Below, one piece after another: positions 1 to 6,476 of a DNA stretch of 64,000 nucleotides (its first letter is position 1; each line of letters starts with the position of its first letter). The stretch comes from Devosia sp. (lineage in GTDB: Bacteria; Pseudomonadota; Alphaproteobacteria; Rhizobiales; Devosiaceae): the NCBI RefSeq assembly GCF_017744655.1, contig NZ_JAGIAW010000002.1, forward strand, positions 248,001-312,000, written 5' to 3'. The notes beneath the pieces are model-generated. The model did no database searches, was not told the origin of the DNA, and saw only the letters and a list, made by a program, of their open reading frames with translations. Made by a program: the position numbers and the translations under genes.

Positions 1-248
1 GCATCGGTCGCCGCGGCTTCGCGCGCCAGGGCGAGACTGTCGCCGACGATATCGGCGACCGTGTGGAAGATTTCCGGGGCTTGGTAATTGTGAGCGAGAA
101 TGGTGGCGTTCTTCTCGCGCTTGAGACGCAGGATCGCCTCGACATCGACGGCCAGAAGCGGCCATTCGAAGGCAGGCACATGGTGCCGCACCCGCTCATA
201 GACGAGGGGTAATGGCATGATGCCAGAAGTGGATTCCGAGACCTGCAA
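1..248 (-). CDS. nadA: Quinolinate synthase NadA (N-terminal part, cut by window edge)
   Basis: NadA condenses iminoaspartate with dihydroxyacetone phosphate to quinolinate in de novo NAD synthesis, using a 4Fe-4S cluster. Only about the first 82 residues are visible; the stretch reading AHNYQ, then [13 protein letters not shown] and LALAREAA is the family's characteristic N-terminal core. I prefer a TTG start at 246-248 because a GGAGG (revcomp of 256-260) lies 7 nt upstream; an ATG at 216-218 is the alternative but has no ribosome binding site. The gene would continue past position 1, typically into nadB and nadC. Palindromic operators lie just upstream and a NadQ/NrtR-type regulator gene is the neighbour, so NAD-dependent repression is likely. 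Confidence 0.9.
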   Translation of the reverse strand, partial: MQVSESTSGIMPLPLVYERVRHHVPAFEWPLLAVDVEAILRLKREKNATILAHNYQAPEIFHTVADIVGDSLALAREAAATD

Positions 249-264
249 CGCACTACCTCCAAAT

Positions 265-281
265 ATACTCAATTTGAGTAT
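265..281. promoter_or_regulatory. Operator 1 upstream of nadA (perfect 8-1-8 palindrome)
   Basis: The sequence ATACTCAATTTGAGTAT is a perfect inverted repeat with a one-base centre, just upstream of the nadA ribosome binding site. On the minus strand it falls inside the spacer of a promoter-like pair (TTGACC at 286-291, TATATT at 262-267). The adjacent gene codes for a NadQ/NrtR-type repressor, so this is probably its binding site. The palindrome is read directly; the identity of the binder is inferred. Confidence 0.7.
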
Positions 282-289
282 TAGGGGTC

Positions 290-317
290 AAAACAAAACC
301 GGCGTCTCTGCGCCGGT
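290..317 (-). terminator. Rho-independent terminator after the nadQ-like gene
   Basis: On the minus strand ACCGGCG, a 6-nt loop (CAGAGA) and CGCCGGT form a 7-bp GC-rich hairpin, followed by a T-rich tract (TTTGTTTT). It lies about 40 nt beyond the stop codon of the regulator gene and before nadA, so it would separate the two transcription units. Confidence 0.7.
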
Positions 318-323
318 AAGGTT

Positions 324-340
324 ATGCTAGGACTGAGTAT
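324..340. promoter_or_regulatory. Operator 2, degenerate copy of the nadA operator
   Basis: On the minus strand this reads ATACTC-N5-TAGCAT, with the same 6-5-6 geometry as the perfect site at 265-281 (ATACTC-N5-GAGTAT). The second half-site matches at four of six positions. It overlaps a promoter-like pair (TTGACG at 348-353, TAGCAT at 324-329). Centre-to-centre distance to operator 1 is 59 bp. Confidence 0.45.
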
Positions 341-356
341 AAGGTCACGTCAAGCG

Positions 357-1334
357 CTAATTCGCGGGGCGCTTCGTGCTCGATAGCCTGAGGCCCGGGG
401 AGGGGCGCTCCAGCAGAACCTCGCGGCGGAAGCGGACCAGGCGGGCGGGCCGGCCACCGGTCTCGGTCTGGAGTTCGCCCGTTTCCTCCACCAATCCCTG
501 CGTTTCGACCAGGCGGCGGAAATTCTGCTTGTGCAGCCGTATGCCGGAGAGGCCCTCGACGGTGCGCTGCAGATCGAGCAGCGTAAAACTTTCGGGCATG
601 AGCTCAAAGATGACCGGGCGATACTTGATCTTGCCGCGCAACCGACCAAGCGCAGTGGCGAGGATGCGCCGGTGGTCGAGGCCCATCGGGTGGTCGACCA
701 TCGCGGTAAGGGGGGGGGATTCCCCGTCGCGCCGGGCTTCCCGCACAAAGCCCGCTTCATAGAGGAGTTCGTAGCGATCGAGCACCAGCTCGTCGCTCCA
801 GCTATCGGTTCCGAGGCCGAAAGCCAGGGCCGCTCGCTTTTCCCGCAGGGTACCGGTGTCTCCTGAGTCCTTCACCCAGGTCTTGAGATAGGTTTCGATG
901 GTTTCCAGCACGGCGGGCCGGCCATCGCGCCAGTCTTCCCAGGGCAGATAGGTGTAGACATTCTGCCAGCGGGCGCCGCTGCGGGCGGAGGCGCGCAAGG
1001 CGCGGACGAGGGCGAGATAGGCAATGGAAAGCGACCTGCCGCCGCGACCGGGCATGTCGATGCGGTCGGTGTCGCCGAACGTATAGAGCTGCTCCACATA
1101 GCCAAGGTGGAGGTCCGTCTGCTGCTCGACCCAGGCCCGAAGGCCTGCTTCGAGCGTTCGATGTCCGGACTGCAGCGGACCGGCGGGAAGGGTGTCGACC
1201 GGCACATCGGGACGCACCAGCACCATGGGCTCATCCACACTGGCGGCAATGATGACGGCGCTGAGTTCGGCAACGAGGGCAAGGCCTTCAACGTCAGATG
1301 CAGCACTGCTTCTATCGGCTTGGGATGAAGGCAT
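357..1334 (-). CDS. nadQ: NadQ/NrtR-type transcriptional regulator of NAD synthesis (Nudix-like + winged HTH)
   Basis: The protein (325 aa) has an N-terminal Nudix-like sensor region (roughly residues 15-150, with PMVLVRPD and GRGGRSLSIAY segments) and a C-terminal winged helix-turn-helix. The latter contains KYRPVIFELMP, HKQNFRRLVE and GGRPARL, which are diagnostic of the NrtR group. Family knowledge: such proteins repress NAD biosynthesis or salvage genes and respond to NAD-related metabolites. The adjacent nadA and palindromic operators support that role; the alphaproteobacterial name NadQ is given from memory. The ATG at 1334 follows a TTGGAAAA sequence; a GTG five codons upstream (1349) lacks a ribosome binding site. 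It diverges from bioR. Confidence 0.8.
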   Translation of the reverse strand: MPSSQADRSSAASDVEGLALVAELSAVIIAASVDEPMVLVRPDVPVDTLPAGPLQSGHRTLEAGLRAWVEQQTDLHLGYVEQLYTFGDTDRIDMPGRGGRSLSIAYLALVRALRASARSGARWQNVYTYLPWEDWRDGRPAVLETIETYLKTWVKDSGDTGTLREKRAALAFGLGTDSWSDELVLDRYELLYEAGFVREARRDGESPPLTAMVDHPMGLDHRRILATALGRLRGKIKYRPVIFELMPESFTLLDLQRTVEGLSGIRLHKQNFRRLVETQGLVEETGELQTETGGRPARLVRFRREVLLERPSPGLRLSSTKRPAN

Positions 1335-1401
1335 TTTTCCAACTTGCACGGTGTGGGTGCACTATCATGGAGAAGTCACGATGGGGCAAGTTTCGCCGAT
1401 C

Positions 1402-1417
1402 AAGGCGTGCACGCCTT
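1402..1417. promoter_or_regulatory. 16-bp perfect palindrome between nadQ and bioR
   Basis: AAGGCGTGCACGCCTT is perfectly self-complementary and lies in the 145-bp gap between two divergent regulator genes. It does not resemble the nadA operator or a BioR box. It could be an operator for a third regulator or an autoregulatory site; its function is unknown. Confidence 0.4.
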
Positions 1418-1479
1418 TTCCGACCGGTGTATGACAAAACCGCTTCATTCTTGCGACCCCAGCTCATCTCCCCAGGACC

Positions 1480-2097
1480 ATGGCCAAAGACGATACCCTC
1501 GCCAACCAGATCGCCAGGATATTGGCCGATCGGATCATTTCTGGAGCGCTCGAACCGGGTACGCCATTGCGGCAGGATCACGTTGCCGAGGAATTCGGCG
1601 CAAGCCACGTGCCGGTGCGCGAAGCCTTCAGGCGGCTCGAGGCGCAGGGGCTGGCGGTGAGCGTGCCGCGACGCGGGGTGCGGGTGGCCGGCTTTTCGCG
1701 CGCGGAAGTGCGGGAAGTGGCTGAAATGCGGGCCGCGCTGGAGGTTCTGGCGCTGCAAAACGCCGCGCCGCATCTGACGCGCGCCATTCTCGATGAGGCC
1801 GAAGAGATCAACAACGAGGGCGACAATGCCCCCGATGTTCAGGCTTGGGAGCAGGCCAATCGCAGGTTTCATCGCACACTGCTCGCGCCCTGTGGCATGC
1901 CGAGGCTGCTGAAGGCCATCGACGATCTGCAGGCCGCAAGTGCTCGCTTCCTGTTTTCGGGATGGAGCGCCGAATGGGAGGCGCCGACCGACCGTGACCA
2001 CAGTGCGATTCTCGCCGCCTTACGGGCGGGGCAGGTGGAGCATGCCGGCTCGATCCTGAAGCGGCACGTGCTTTTGGGCGGCCGCGCCCCCCGATAA
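1480..2097 (+). CDS. bioR: GntR-family regulator, probable biotin repressor BioR
   Basis: The 205-aa protein has an N-terminal GntR winged HTH (residues 5-70, with ALEPGTPLRQDHVAEEFG and VPVREAFRRLEAQGL) and a C-terminal FCD-type effector domain (80-195). Alphaproteobacteria that lack a bifunctional BirA repressor use BioR, a GntR protein, to repress biotin synthesis and uptake genes through TTATCTATAA boxes. Here the gene lies directly upstream of bioY, and a perfect box stands between them, which makes BioR the best call. A CAGGA sequence precedes the ATG. Without an alignment, another FadR-subfamily regulator cannot be excluded. Confidence 0.75.
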   Translation: MAKDDTLANQIARILADRIISGALEPGTPLRQDHVAEEFGASHVPVREAFRRLEAQGLAVSVPRRGVRVAGFSRAEVREVAEMRAALEVLALQNAAPHLTRAILDEAEEINNEGDNAPDVQAWEQANRRFHRTLLAPCGMPRLLKAIDDLQAASARFLFSGWSAEWEAPTDRDHSAILAALRAGQVEHAGSILKRHVLLGGRAPR

Positions 2098-2146
2098 TCC
2101 GCAACTAATTTCGCCCCGCGAGGACGCACGCCCTTGCCAGGCCGAT

Positions 2147-2192
2147 CTATCTATGGATTCTTTTAGCGATAGATAAATGAAATTATCTATAA
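2147..2192. promoter_or_regulatory. BioR box cluster upstream of bioY
   Basis: The sequence TTATCTATAA at 2183-2192 is a perfect BioR box. A second copy in reverse orientation at 2167-2176 (TTATCTATCG) matches 8 of 10, and CTATCTATGG at 2147-2156 matches 7 of 10. The spacing between the first two centres is 16 bp and between the last two 20 bp. The perfect box ends 4 nt before the bioY ribosome binding site, consistent with repression by direct occlusion. Confidence 0.8.
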
Positions 2193-2210
2193 TTATGAAG
2201 GAGCCATGGA

Positions 2211-2789
2211 ATGGTCACTGATAAACCCGCCGCATCTGCCCTGATCGGCATCCAGAACAAGTCGCTGCTCTGGCAGGCTGGCGCCGTTGTTGCGGGCACG
2301 CTTTTTCTCGCCGCAGCCTCCTATGTCGAGGTGCCGCTGGTGCCTGTGCCGGTCAATATGCAGACGCTGGCGGTAACCTTGATCGGCGCCGTTTATGGCT
2401 GGCGCCTTGGCGCGCTGACGGTGATCGCTTGGCTGATGGAAGCGGCCTTGGGCATGCCGGTGCTGTCGGGTGGCGCAGCGGGTGCGCATCATTTCGTCGG
2501 GCCGACTGCCGGTTATCTCTTCGCCTTTCCGCTCGTCGCCGCCATGACCGGGTGGCTTGCCGAGCGCGGCTGGAATGGCAAGCGGCCCATTCTCGCTTTC
2601 CTCGCCATGCTGTTGGGCAATGCTATGTGCCTTGCTCTCGGTGCTGCGTGGCTCGCCGTCATGATTGGCGCGCAGGACGCCTTCACCTTTGGCGCGCTGC
2701 CCTTCCTGGTTGGCGGTCTCCTCAAGTCAGCACTGGGTGCCGCGCTTCTCTACGCGCTCTCCCGTCGAGTGGCCACGAAGCACTCATGA
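2211..2789 (+). CDS. bioY: Biotin transporter substrate-binding subunit BioY
   Basis: This 192-aa membrane protein has about six hydrophobic segments and the BioY signatures VPLVPVPVNMQTLAV (near residue 45) and GMPVLSGG followed by FVGPTAGYLFAFP. BioY is the S component of an ECF transporter that binds biotin in the inner membrane. No ATPase or T component (BioM, BioN) is next to it, so it either uses a shared ECF module elsewhere or acts alone, as reported for some alphaproteobacterial BioY proteins. GAAGGAG lies 7 nt before the ATG. BioR boxes just upstream imply repression when biotin is plentiful. The stop codon overlaps the next start (ATGA). Confidence 0.93.
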   Translation: MVTDKPAASALIGIQNKSLLWQAGAVVAGTLFLAAASYVEVPLVPVPVNMQTLAVTLIGAVYGWRLGALTVIAWLMEAALGMPVLSGGAAGAHHFVGPTAGYLFAFPLVAAMTGWLAERGWNGKRPILAFLAMLLGNAMCLALGAAWLAVMIGAQDAFTFGALPFLVGGLLKSALGAALLYALSRRVATKHS

Positions 2790-3205
2790 CCATCCGGCTT
2801 CGCCCGCATCACCTGCTTTGCTTGCTGACCTATGTGGGCAAAGGTTATTCCGCCGATTTCATGCGGAACTATGACGCAATCGCCGCGCGATTGTCGGCGG
2901 GCGAAAATATAGGGATCGTCGACGGCCCCGACGACATCTGCGCGCCTTTGTTGGGTGATGCGACGGCGCATTGTCGAAACGAGAGCGTTATCGAACGCGA
3001 CAGAAAGGCGGCCGACGATGTCGGCCGCCTGTTGGGTGCACCTATTGCGCCCGGAGTGACGATAGAGGTCAGGCCCGAACTGCTTATCGCCTGGCGCGCG
3101 GCATTTCGCGCGGGGCAAACGCGCGCGGCTTGCGCGGGCTGTGAGTGGAGCGATCTGTGCACCGCAATCGCATCGGACGGTTTTGCCGGGACGCTCGTGA
3201 ACTGA
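2786..3205 (+). CDS. DUF1284 family protein, translationally coupled to bioY
   Basis: A 139-aa cytosolic protein beginning TIRLRPHHLLCLLTYVGKGYS, which is the hallmark of DUF1284 (HHLLC near residue 8). Four further cysteines (ICAPLLG, AHCRN, AACAGCEWSDLC) suggest metal or Fe-S binding, but no function is established. Its ATG overlaps the bioY stop (ATGA at 2786-2789), so the two proteins are probably made together under BioR control. A role linked to biotin uptake or use is an inference from position only. The boundary with the next operon (convergent tctA) is 58 bp. Confidence 0.75.
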   Translation: MTIRLRPHHLLCLLTYVGKGYSADFMRNYDAIAARLSAGENIGIVDGPDDICAPLLGDATAHCRNESVIERDRKAADDVGRLLGAPIAPGVTIEVRPELLIAWRAAFRAGQTRAACAGCEWSDLCTAIASDGFAGTLVN

Positions 3206-3263
3206 CCGCCCCGAAAAGCAGAGTTGGCGACACCTGTCGCCAACTCTTGGTTTTTGAGGAAAC

Positions 3264-4769
3264 TCAGTCTTCCTCGACGAAAACTTCCTTACGTTTCTTG
3301 CGGATCGAGGGGAGGATCGCGATCAGCACGGCGAGGAGCGCCAGGCCGAGAAGCGTTGCCGAGATCGGACGTTCGAGGAAAATCATCGGATCGCCCCGCG
3401 AGATGATCATGGCGCGGCGCAAATGCTCTTCCAGCAGCGGTCCGAGGACGAAGCCGAGCAGCAGCGGCGCCGGTTCGCAACCCAAGCGGATCAGCCCATA
3501 GCCGAGAATGCCGAAGAAGCCGATGGCATAGATGTCGAAGACGTTTTGGTTGATCGAATAGCAGCCGATGCAGGCAAAGAGCACGATGGCCGGGAACAGC
3601 GCGCGATAGGGAATGGTGAGCATTTTCACCCAGAGCCCGATCAGCGGCAGGTTGAGCATTACCAGCAAGAGGTTGCCGATCCACATCGAGGCGATGATGC
3701 CCCAGAACAGTGCCGGCTGGTCGTTGATGACATTCGGGCCGGGCGTGATGCCCTGGAGGATGAAGGCGCCGACCATCAGCGCCATGACCGGGTGGGCGGG
3801 AATGCCCAGGGTCATGAGCGGAATGAAGGAGGTTTGCGCGGCCGCGTTGTTGGCCGATTCCGGACCAGCCACGCCCTCGATGGCGCCATGGCCGAACTCT
3901 TCCGGGTTCTTCGACAGGCGCTTTTCAGCCGAGTAAGAGGCGAAGGACGCGAGGATATGGCCGCCGCCGGGCAGGATGCCGAGAATAGAGCCGAGCGCCG
4001 TGCCGCGGATGACCGGGGCGATGATGCGTTTGAATTCTTCCTTGCCGAGCCAGAGATTGCTCACCGACTTGACCATGACCTCGCGGCCCTTCTCGTTTTC
4101 GAGATTGCGCAGGATTTCGGCGACGCCAAAGATGCCCACGGCCACGGAGACGAAGTTGAGGCCGGAATAGAGCTCGCGCACACCGAAGGTGAAGCGCGGC
4201 GTGCCGGTATAGATGTCCTGGCCGACCATGCCGAGCAAAAGGCCAAGCACGATCATGGCGAGGGCTTTCAGGATCGATCCATGCGCCAGGGCGATGGAAA
4301 CGAGGAGGCCGAGGACGATGAGCGCAAAGTATTCCGGCGCGCCGAAATTGAGCGCCGCTCGGGCAAGGGGTGGGGCGAAGAAGGCGAGGAGCAGTGTGCC
4401 CACCGTGCCGGCGAAGAAGGAACCGAGAGCGGCGGTGGCGAGGGCATGGCCAGCGCGGCCTTTCTTCGCCATCTGATACCCGTCGATGGCGGTCACCGCG
4501 GAAGAACTTTCGCCGGGCAGGTTGATCAGGATAGCGGTAGTCGAGCCGCCATATTGGGCGCCGTAGTAAATGCCTGCCAGCATGATCAGCGCAGCGGCCG
4601 GTGACAGCGAGAAGGTGATTGGCAGCAGCATGGCGATCGTGGCCGTGGGGCCGATGCCGGGCAGCACGCCGACCAGGGTGCCGAGCAGCACGCCGATGAA
4701 GCAGTAGAGAATGTTGATGGGGTCTAGGGCGACGGAAAAGCCGAGGCCGAGAAAGCCGATGATATCCAT
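3264..4769 (-). CDS. tctA: Tripartite tricarboxylate transporter large membrane subunit TctA
   Basis: The 501-aa protein has about 10-12 membrane spans and the TctA signatures GVLPGIGPTATIAMLLP (near residue 37), GIYYGAQYGGSTTAILINLPGE (68-88) and the later ILPGGGH. TctA forms the channel of TTT transporters, which import citrate, tartrate, terephthalate or other carboxylates with a periplasmic binding protein. It is the last gene of tctC-tctB-tctA and starts 9 nt downstream of tctB. The C-terminus ends in a charged KKRKEVFVEED tail. The substrate cannot be deduced from the sequence. Confidence 0.95.
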   Translation of the reverse strand: MDIIGFLGLGFSVALDPINILYCFIGVLLGTLVGVLPGIGPTATIAMLLPITFSLSPAAALIMLAGIYYGAQYGGSTTAILINLPGESSSAVTAIDGYQMAKKGRAGHALATAALGSFFAGTVGTLLLAFFAPPLARAALNFGAPEYFALIVLGLLVSIALAHGSILKALAMIVLGLLLGMVGQDIYTGTPRFTFGVRELYSGLNFVSVAVGIFGVAEILRNLENEKGREVMVKSVSNLWLGKEEFKRIIAPVIRGTALGSILGILPGGGHILASFASYSAEKRLSKNPEEFGHGAIEGVAGPESANNAAAQTSFIPLMTLGIPAHPVMALMVGAFILQGITPGPNVINDQPALFWGIIASMWIGNLLLVMLNLPLIGLWVKMLTIPYRALFPAIVLFACIGCYSINQNVFDIYAIGFFGILGYGLIRLGCEPAPLLLGFVLGPLLEEHLRRAMIISRGDPMIFLERPISATLLGLALLAVLIAILPSIRKKRKEVFVEED

Positions 4770-4778
4770 TTTGCGCTC

Positions 4779-5240
4779 CTATTGACCAAGCCAGGGCCCG
4801 AACCACGGCACCGTCATGCCGAGGCCGATGACGAAAATGGCCGTGCAGAGAACCGTGAGCCCCACGGCGAGGAGGGCAGCGAAGAGGGGAGAGTTGAGCC
4901 GGCTGGCCATGGCCGAGGCGAAGGCGGCGACAAAGACGACGGGCACGAAGCCGAGGCCGCGAATGGTGGCGCCGAAGAAGATGACGACGCCGACAATGAG
5001 CACGATACCGCGCCATGAGGGCGGAAGCGGCTTCTCCCGGTCCGGCTTTTCCCAACCGCTGGCGGCAACGCCGATTCCAAGGGCCGCAAGCACGGCGCCA
5101 AGCAAGAGCGGCATGAAGCCCGGGCCCATGCGGAAAGGCGTGCCGACCTCATAATTCAGCGCTTCGAGGGCAAAATAGGCTCCGGCAAGGACGAAGATGC
5201 CGCCCGCCAGGAGGTCCCGGAGTGAAAACTTGGCCAGCAT
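4779..5240 (-). CDS. tctB: Tripartite tricarboxylate transporter small membrane subunit TctB
   Basis: This is a 153-aa protein with four predicted membrane helices (about residues 10-30, 42-62, 78-110, 120-142) and the motif FRMGPGFMPLLLGAVLAALG, typical of TctB. It associates with TctA in the inner membrane. The gene follows tctC after 90 bp and precedes tctA by 9 bp, which fits a single transcript from the sigma-54 promoter at 6359-6374. Confidence 0.9.
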   Translation of the reverse strand: MLAKFSLRDLLAGGIFVLAGAYFALEALNYEVGTPFRMGPGFMPLLLGAVLAALGIGVAASGWEKPDREKPLPPSWRGIVLIVGVVIFFGATIRGLGFVPVVFVAAFASAMASRLNSPLFAALLAVGLTVLCTAIFVIGLGMTVPWFGPWLGQ

Positions 5241-5330
5241 GGCCGCCTCCCCAGATGAATGAGATGCATGTGCGTCGGGGACGACCCGCGGAAAACCGCG
5301 GGTCGCAGATACGCAGCGAAATGGTCTGAC

Positions 5331-6299
5331 TTACTCGGCGTAAACGCCGGCTGCCTCGATGACACCGCGCCAGAGTTCGATCTGGCTGGTCAGCATCTCG
5401 GTCAGTGCTGCGGGCGTCGCTTCTTCCGCCGTGACCGGGGCCGTGCCGAGCTCGGCGAAGCGGGCGATCACCGTCTCATTGGTGAGCGCAGCCTGCAGCG
5501 AGGTTTCGAGGCGCTCGATGATCGCCGGGTCGGTACCGGCCGGCGCATAAAGCCCGTGCCACACGCCGATTTCGAGATCGAGCCCCGCTTCCTTGGTGGT
5601 GGGCAGGTCGGGCAGATTTGCAAGGCGCTCGGGCGAGGTCACCGCATAGGCCTTCACTTCGCCGGCCTGGATCTGCGACGTCGTATTGGTGGTCTGGTCG
5701 CAGATCATGTCGATCTGGCCGCCGATGATGTCGGTCATGGCCGGACCCGCACCCTGATAGGGCACGGTCGTCATGACGGTCTGGGTCGATTCCATCAGCA
5801 GCATGCCACAGAGCTGGCTCGCCGACCCGATGCCGGCATGGGCATAGGTGACGTTTTCGCCATTCGTCTTGATATAGGCCAGCAGCTCTTCGAGCGTATT
5901 GGGCTCGAAATCCTTGCGGGCGACGAGCGTCATCGGCACCGAGGTGATGAGGCCGATGGTGGCGAAGTCGGTCAGCGGAACATATGGCAGGCTGCGGTAG
6001 AGCGTCGGCGCGGTCGACATACCGATATGGTGCAGCAGGAGCGTATAGCCGTCGTTCGGCGCAGTTGCGACCTGGCCGGCACCCAGCGTGCCGCCGGCGC
6101 CGCCGACATTCTGCACCACGACCTGCTGACCGAGATCCCCGCTCATCACTTCGGCGACGAGACGCGCCACCGTGTCGGTCGGGCCACCGGCCGAGAAGGG
6201 CACGACCACCGTGATCGGCTTGGTCGGATAGGCCTGCGCAAAGGCGGTGCCGGAAAGGGCGAGTGTGGCCAGGGCCAAGGTGGCGATAGTCTTTTTCAT
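5331..6299 (-). CDS. tctC: Tripartite tricarboxylate transporter periplasmic receptor TctC (Bug family)
   Basis: The 322-aa protein starts with a clear signal peptide (KKTIATLALATLALSGTAFA, cleavage near residue 22) followed by YPTKPITVVVPFSAGGPTD, the ligand-binding signature of Bug/TctC receptors. It captures the carboxylate in the periplasm and hands it to TctAB. The ATG at 6299 was chosen because GGAGG precedes it and the signal peptide begins there; the frame stays open for 27 codons further upstream. A sigma-54 type promoter lies about 60 bp upstream and a DctB/DctD pair diverges from it. Confidence 0.95.
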   Translation of the reverse strand: MKKTIATLALATLALSGTAFAQAYPTKPITVVVPFSAGGPTDTVARLVAEVMSGDLGQQVVVQNVGGAGGTLGAGQVATAPNDGYTLLLHHIGMSTAPTLYRSLPYVPLTDFATIGLITSVPMTLVARKDFEPNTLEELLAYIKTNGENVTYAHAGIGSASQLCGMLLMESTQTVMTTVPYQGAGPAMTDIIGGQIDMICDQTTNTTSQIQAGEVKAYAVTSPERLANLPDLPTTKEAGLDLEIGVWHGLYAPAGTDPAIIERLETSLQAALTNETVIARFAELGTAPVTAEEATPAALTEMLTSQIELWRGVIEAAGVYAE

Positions 6300-6358
6300 T
6301 GGGTGTCCTCCCGTGGGTGATCTTGTAGCCGGCTCCTCCGCCGGTCTAGCCCCAGCTC

Positions 6359-6374
6359 TGCAAAGGGTGTGCCA
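6359..6374 (-). promoter_or_regulatory. Sigma-54 (RpoN) promoter for tctCBA
   Basis: On the minus strand the sequence is TGGCAC-N5-TTGCA, an exact match to the -24/-12 consensus with correct spacing. The expected transcription start is near 6348, giving a leader of about 50 nt before the tctC ATG at 6299. The adjacent sigma-54 activator gene (GAFTGA motif) supports this strongly. Confidence 0.85.
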
Positions 6375-6384
6375 AGTCAAATTT

Positions 6385-6399
6385 GCAGGTCAGACCTGC
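6385..6399. promoter_or_regulatory. Palindrome GCAGGTC-A-GACCTGC upstream of tctC promoter
   Basis: This is a perfect 7-1-7 inverted repeat located 10 bp upstream of the sigma-54 promoter. It is a candidate binding site, but it is closer to the promoter than activator sites usually are, so it could instead bind a repressor. Confidence 0.4.
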
Positions 6400-6416
6400 G
6401 GTTTTCGCACGGTGCT

Positions 6417-6476
6417 CTGGCAAAGTTGGCGGAAAATTGCCAAGATGACCGTCGGAGGCTGGCAATTTATTGCCAG
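6417..6476. promoter_or_regulatory. Clustered TGGCAA palindromes, probable upstream activating sequences
   Basis: Two inverted repeats share TGGCAA/TTGCCA arms: TTGGCGGAAAATTGCCAA at 6426-6443 and the perfect 8-2-8 repeat CTGGCAATTTATTGCCAG at 6459-6476; a further TGGCAA stands at 6418-6423. They lie 60-110 bp upstream of the tctC sigma-54 promoter, the usual place for enhancer sites of DctD/NtrC-type activators. The downstream repeat overlaps the TTG start of the kinase gene, which would also allow autoregulation. Confidence 0.6.

Noticed and set aside
3423..4604. A 393-codon open frame antisense to tctA
   Set aside because: The product is a highly charged Glu/Asp/Arg/Gly-rich sequence, the expected reverse complement of a membrane protein gene.
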